A program made the position numbers and the translations under genes. 16,610 nucleotides of DNA from Chloroflexota bacterium (GTDB taxonomy: Bacteria > Chloroflexota > Dehalococcoidia > Lucifugimonadales > JACPCL1), in the NCBI GenBank assembly GCA_016210395.1, contig JACQUI010000213.1, positions 1 to 16,610 of the forward strand, read 5' to 3'. Numbering within the stretch: the stretch's first letter is position 1; every line of letters begins with the position of its first letter. Of the stretch, positions 13,914 through 16,610 are shown in pieces. The notes under the pieces are model-generated. The model was not told where the DNA came from and ran no database searches. It saw nothing but the letters and a program-made list of their open reading frames with translations.

Positions 13914-14272
13914 TTACGAAGTCAACTGGTAGGCTGTTTTGAGCCAGCCTAGAAACTCGTCGTCCACGTCCAGTGGCGACGCTACTCGCACGTTGTTATG
14001 ATACCTGTTTCTGGACACCTGCTCCGCCTTGAACACCCCCCGCTGGCGATAGGCCCCTCCGCGACGACCTGCACGATGAGGCAGTCCTTCCGCGCGTGGA
14101 CGCCGACGAAAGCAACCCTTGCCTTAAGATGCACCGACGTCTTCTTCGGTTCCACGATGATTGGCCCCAGGGACACCAACTTCCCTAGCAGCGCCTCATA
14201 CGCCGCTTTCAGCGCGGGCGAAGGGTTGATGGCGGTGTCAACTATAGTGGGCATAGTGCCAACATTCCTCAT
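13914..14272 (-). pseudogene. DUF5655 protein with a frameshift
   Basis: The first frame (14272 to 13982) reads ALKAAYEALLGKLVSLGPII, PKKTSVHLKARVAFVGVHAR and then turns into unlike text (SGGCSRRSRCPETG) before its stop. At a run of six G (plus-strand C at 14036-14041) a shift into another frame restores a normal DUF5655 end: VFKAEQVSRNRYHNNVRVAS, then PLDVDDEFLGWLKTAYQL and TAA at 13914-13916. With one extra base the protein would be 119 residues, the usual size. It starts at the ATG overlapping the stop of the nuclease gene (ATGA), so translation is coupled. The shift may be a real mutation, a phase-variable run, or an assembly error. DUF5655 has no settled function and is often found near restriction-type nucleases. 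Confidence 0.8.
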
Positions 14273-15309
14273 CCCGTCCTAAACTGGACCCCTTTTTCAT
14301 CTTGCCCACACTCTTCAAGCAAGAACGCCACTTGTTGCATAAGCCGGTCAGTGCCAACGTTTAGTTCAAGGTACAGTTTGTTGGTCAGTTGGTGCGGCTC
14401 CCTAAAAGGCGTGCCAGATGCGTGCCTGGGCTCGGTATTTACTATGTGCCCTCGTGAAGTTATTCCTATTGGGCATTTTGCGGCGGTCAAGACGCCTTTA
14501 GTGACCAACCACTCAGCCACCGCAATGAATACAGCCCTCCAAGAGGTGGTAGGCTTCTCAGGGCCGCCTGCAAATCTTATCGCCTTTGGAAATGGAGACC
14601 CTTTGGTACTCGGCAAGGCATTGAATGAAACCCAGGTTCCAGAGGATAGTGGACCAACAGGGGGAACGCTCATTGGAGGGGTGCTTGGCATATTCCCGCC
14701 AATGCCTGGCATTGGAATTTCAGAAGCCGGGGTTGCCACAGTCGTACCAATAGCAGGTACTGCGCTAACAGAAAGGACGGCTGGGAGAACAGATCCACTA
14801 AGGAGACTGCGATACCATAAACTTACTATTTCCCTGGCAACAGTGTAAGAATTCTGACTGCTAACTGTAGCAGCGAAGACCTTCTTATCTCTTAACCTGC
14901 CTTCCCTCTTCAAATCATACATATCCCAGTGGTTGCCGTCAGTGAGGATCATGTACTGGATGTCCTCGAAAAGACAATTGGCTAAAACCTGGTCAAAACC
15001 AGCATCTAGCGGTTCTCCCAACCTCTTGGCTTCTACCAACGCAGCCGGTTGCTCACCATTCATAAGAACATAGTCTGCCCGCCTGTCCCGAGTCCCATAA
15101 ACGGATTTGATCGGGTATTCCGTTCTAACCTTTTTTCGGTCTGTCGTATCCCATTCTAAAGCTTGAAGCAATGGATTAATCAGCACATTGCGGGTCGACG
15201 TTTCGTGCTCTCTCTGGAGAGAAGTCCCATCCACCTTTATCCTCTCGGCAAGTTGCTTTATCCTTTCAGCAAGTATGTCAATTTGGACATCCAACTCTTT
15301 TGAAGTCAT
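14269..15309 (-). CDS. PD-(D/E)XK nuclease with HsdR-N-like domain
   Basis: A 346-residue protein. Residues 4-30 form a helix or coiled coil. Residues about 33-140 match the type I restriction HsdR N-terminal nuclease fold: ETSTRNVLINPLLQALEWD, then EYPIKSVYG with Glu64, RRADYVLMNG with Asp79, and LVEAKR with Glu93 and Lys95, giving the D...ExK metal site. After a Pro/Ser/Gly linker (about 170-215) there is a C-terminal domain (WRAVFIAVAEWLVTKGVL, PFREPHQLTNKLYLELN) that I cannot name. No helicase part is present, so this is a stand-alone nuclease. The ATG at 15309 lies one base after the HicB stop; a GTG at 15321 is possible. The A+T-rich composition fits transfer. Role in defence is inferred. 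Confidence 0.82.
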   Translation of the reverse strand: MTSKELDVQIDILAERIKQLAERIKVDGTSLQREHETSTRNVLINPLLQALEWDTTDRKKVRTEYPIKSVYGTRDRRADYVLMNGEQPAALVEAKRLGEPLDAGFDQVLANCLFEDIQYMILTDGNHWDMYDLKREGRLRDKKVFAATVSSQNSYTVAREIVSLWYRSLLSGSVLPAVLSVSAVPAIGTTVATPASEIPMPGIGGNMPSTPPMSVPPVGPLSSGTWVSFNALPSTKGSPFPKAIRFAGGPEKPTTSWRAVFIAVAEWLVTKGVLTAAKCPIGITSRGHIVNTEPRHASGTPFREPHQLTNKLYLELNVGTDRLMQQVAFLLEECGQDEKGVQFRTG

Positions 15310-15310
15310 A

Positions 15311-15556
15311 TTATGGCACACTCACAGCAATTTTGGTGTTGAACCGCCGCGCAGGGACAACGCGCAACGCTGGCGGCAACGCTTCGCCGTGTTCAACGTA
15401 CGATTCTACAAGTTTAGCTGCTACGTCTTGCGCAAACTCCAGGGTCTCAGCAAGCGTTCGGCCCTGGACAACCAGCCCCGGCAAGTCCTTACTGGTAGCC
15501 AGATAGACACCCTCCGGCAGAGCCTTGATGGTTATGCTAATGATAGCTTCTGGCAT
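15311..15556 (-). CDS. HicB-like antitoxin (UPF0150 fold)
   Basis: An 81-residue protein of the HicB/UPF0150 family: ISITIKALPEGVYLATSKDL then PGLVVQGRTLAETLEFAQDV and AAKLVESY, the usual partial RNase H-like fold. HicB antitoxins bind and block HicA mRNA interferases. No HicA (small double-stranded RNA-binding-like protein with GSHH) was found on either side, so this is an orphan or has another target. GGAAAGGG lies about 10 bases before the ATG. The gene is followed by the nuclease gene after one base. Its upstream side is the MITE-like element, which may have removed a partner or promoter. No helix-turn-helix or ribbon-helix-helix tail is present, so self-regulation is not evident. Confidence 0.85.
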   Translation of the reverse strand: MPEAIISITIKALPEGVYLATSKDLPGLVVQGRTLAETLEFAQDVAAKLVESYVEHGEALPPALRVVPARRFNTKIAVSVP

Positions 15557-15596
15557 ACGCTTTACCCTTTCCGGCTAACGTATGTGCACCCGAAGA

Positions 15597-15827
15597 GCGT
15601 TCCGCTGTCATGCTGAGCCATGACGGCAGTCAGGCGAAGCATCTAAGGCGATAGCCCCAAGAGCGTATCTTCTGTTAGAAAGCGGTAAGATCCTTCCAAG
15701 CCAGGCCTAAGATGCTTCACGATGCTCGTCCGCCTGCCAGCATACCACTTCTTCTACGTTCCCTTTCTTGCCAGCCTACGCTCCTCAATGCATAGGGACT
15801 CGCTCGTTCAGCATGACAAAGGAGCGC
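15597..15827. mobile_element. MITE-like inverted-repeat element
   Basis: A 231-base segment bounded by imperfect 22-base inverted ends, 15597-15618 and 15806-15827, of the form GCGYTCC..TGTCATGCTGARC with four mismatches. A second inverted pair lies inside: GAAGCATCTAAGGC (15636-15649) against GCCTAAGATGCTTC (15705-15718), one mismatch. The TGTCATGCTGAGC...GAAGCATCT pattern is a known dispersed type in Chloroflexota and other genomes. No transposase or coding capacity is inside. Only this copy is in the window. Its right end supplies the stop codon of the gene remnant beside it. Confidence 0.65.
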
Positions 15828-15990
15828 CTCGTTGTAACACCTGCCCCGCGTCGCGGAGGGAGGAACATCCTATTTCCTCCTCCAGCGTGCTGGTGTCGCC
15901 CTCCGGCAGGCCAAGCTCGCGCGCCTTCAGCAGGCGTCGCATGATCTCGCCACTGCGCGTCTTGGGCAGCGACTACACGGAGTCAGCCCG
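15808..15990 (-). pseudogene. remnant of an acyl-CoA/acetyl-CoA synthetase C-terminus
   Basis: On the minus strand from 15972 the text reads SLPKTRSGEIMRRLLKAREL, then GLPEGDTSTLEEE. This is the C-terminal signature of AMP-forming acetyl-CoA synthetase-type enzymes (PKTRSGKIMRR), in which the lysine is needed for adenylation and is the acetylation target. Here that lysine is Glu. A TAG (15973-15975) stands just before the preserved part, the upstream enzyme is missing, and the frame runs on through unlike residues into the MITE-like element, where TGA (15808-15810) ends it. About 33 codons are recognisable. This is debris of a metabolic gene cut between a toxin-antitoxin pair and a small mobile element. 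Confidence 0.72.
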
Positions 15991-16003
15991 ATGGTTCAGA
16001 AAA

Positions 16004-16264
16004 TCACGGCCTTTTCAACGCCTTGTCATGCTCCCCCACATTGCGCATGAAGATGATTTCTCCGGACATTTCAAAGGTCATACGAAGTCTCTTTGAAGGG
16101 CGGGCTTCCCAGATGTTCTTCCTGCCTTCCATCTTCTTGACGCGCAGGCCGGGGTGATTTGGATTATCACCCAACAAAGCAAGCGCTTTGCGAACGCTCC
16201 GTTTCTCGGCACCGGTGAGCTTCTCATATGCCTGATCAAATTGCTCGGTGAAGAGGACCTCCAC
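16004..16264 (-). CDS. RelE/ParE-family toxin
   Basis: An 86-residue protein of the RelE/ParE superfamily, small ribosome-dependent or free mRNA nucleases or gyrase poisons. It reads FTEQFDQAYEKLTGAEKRSV at the start, HPGLRVKKMEGRKNIWEAR in the middle and RMTFEMSGEIIFMRNVGEHD at the end. Candidate active residues are Arg55, Arg59, Arg61 and His79. The start is a GTG at 16264, two bases after the antitoxin stop, with the antitoxin gene first, as in most type II pairs. Whether it cuts mRNA or hits another target cannot be told. Downstream is the synthetase remnant, not a gene. Confidence 0.88.
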   Translation of the reverse strand: MEVLFTEQFDQAYEKLTGAEKRSVRKALALLGDNPNHPGLRVKKMEGRKNIWEARPSKRLRMTFEMSGEIIFMRNVGEHDKALKRP

Positions 16265-16266
16265 GG

Positions 16267-16551
16267 TTATGCTTTCCCCTCAAGATATTTCACTGCGTCG
16301 CCTGCTGACTTGAACCTCTTCACCCGGCCAGCTCTTATGTCTTCGTCTGCCTTGCGTTCCCCATTCTGACACTCTTCTGTCCAGAAGTAAGCCTGGCTAG
16401 CGTCCACAAGCTTCTTCGGCGTCAATACTATGCGCCCCTCCCCGTCAAGCGTGACCTCGACAAAGTCACCGGGCTGCATGTTAATCTTCACCCTGATTTC
16501 TTTAGGAAGAGTGACCTGACCACCTCTGGTTAACTTCGTTAGTGCTCCCAT
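16267..16551 (-). CDS. AbrB/MazE-type antitoxin
   Basis: A 94-residue protein with an N-terminal swapped-hairpin DNA-binding domain (LTRGGQVTLPKEIRVKINMQ, then PGDFVEVTLDGEGRIVLTPK; about 3-46) and a C-terminal tail (SQAYFWTEECQNGERKADED, then IRAGRVKRFKSAGDAVKYLE) that would wrap the toxin. It would neutralise the RelE-type toxin and repress the operon through the AbrB domain. The start is fixed by GGAGGAA (16556-16562) before the ATG at 16551. The gene pair has its own promoter at 16573-16581. Confidence 0.9.
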   Translation of the reverse strand: MGALTKLTRGGQVTLPKEIRVKINMQPGDFVEVTLDGEGRIVLTPKKLVDASQAYFWTEECQNGERKADEDIRAGRVKRFKSAGDAVKYLEGKA

Positions 16552-16572
16552 TGAGTTCCTCCACCATGGTTC

Positions 16573-16581
16573 ATTGTATCA
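16573..16581 (-). promoter_or_regulatory. extended -10 promoter of the toxin-antitoxin pair
   Basis: On the minus strand TGA-TACAAT (TACAAT at 16578-16573) lies 22 bases before the ATG, giving a start near 16566 and a leader of about 15 bases. It sits where AbrB-type autorepression would be expected. No clear -35 box was seen. Confidence 0.45.
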
Positions 16582-16610
16582 TGATTAAAGGAAATCTTAC
16601 GGCATATGGC

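Noticed and set aside
14351..14848. Plus-strand open frame of 165 codons opposite the nuclease gene
   Set aside because: No ribosome site; the minus-strand frame has the restriction-type motifs and coupled neighbours.

Overview
The window looks like a stretch of an uncultured, free-living bacterial chromosome of medium-high GC. Gene content and codon style suggest the phylum Chloroflexota (Dehalococcoidia/SAR202-like): a class III CoA-transferase, the MEP-pathway enzyme IspG, a Gal80-like Gfo/Idh protein, proteins with several zinc ribbons, and dispersed palindromes of the GTAGGGGCG type. This placement is inference; no rRNA or marker phylogeny is available here. No rRNA, tRNA or CRISPR array was seen.

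Layout. At 1-942 there is the tail of a cysteine-rich protein, then about 800 bases with only a probable decayed minus-strand gene and the promoter of the next gene. At 943-6104 lie a CaiB/BaiF CoA-transferase and two exported, probably lipid-anchored proteins: a propeller/beta-helix protein and a CrtC/AttH lipocalin-like protein. At 6138-7293 an A+T-richer two-gene cassette encodes a ThsB/MTH538-type TIR protein and an all-helical partner joined by an ATGA overlap. It sits directly in front of ispG and a small retropepsin-like protein (7301-8784). At 8844-10537 an RDD membrane protein with three N-terminal zinc ribbons overlaps a PrsW-type membrane protease with two C-terminal zinc ribbons. 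A GNAT acetyltransferase, a DUF5678-like protein, a second retropepsin-like protein and a two-TM coiled-coil protein follow to 12626.

From 12782 to the end all genes are on the minus strand. In transcription order they are an AbrB/RelE-type toxin-antitoxin pair, a remnant of an acyl-CoA synthetase C-terminus, a MITE-like inverted-repeat element, then a tight run of HicB-like antitoxin, PD-(D/E)XK (HsdR-N-like) nuclease and a frameshifted DUF5655 protein, and finally the Gal80-like protein.

The window is therefore a mosaic. Housekeeping or metabolic genes with strong G/C third positions alternate with A+T-richer accessory genes of the defence and toxin-antitoxin type, plus gene debris and small repeats. 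The two best candidates for undescribed biology are the TIR/helical-partner cassette wired into the ispG transcription unit, and the HicB/nuclease/DUF5655 operon next to a MITE-like element. Several lead genes share an extended -10 promoter (TGn plus TAGAAT/TACAAT/TATAGT) with little or no recognisable -35.
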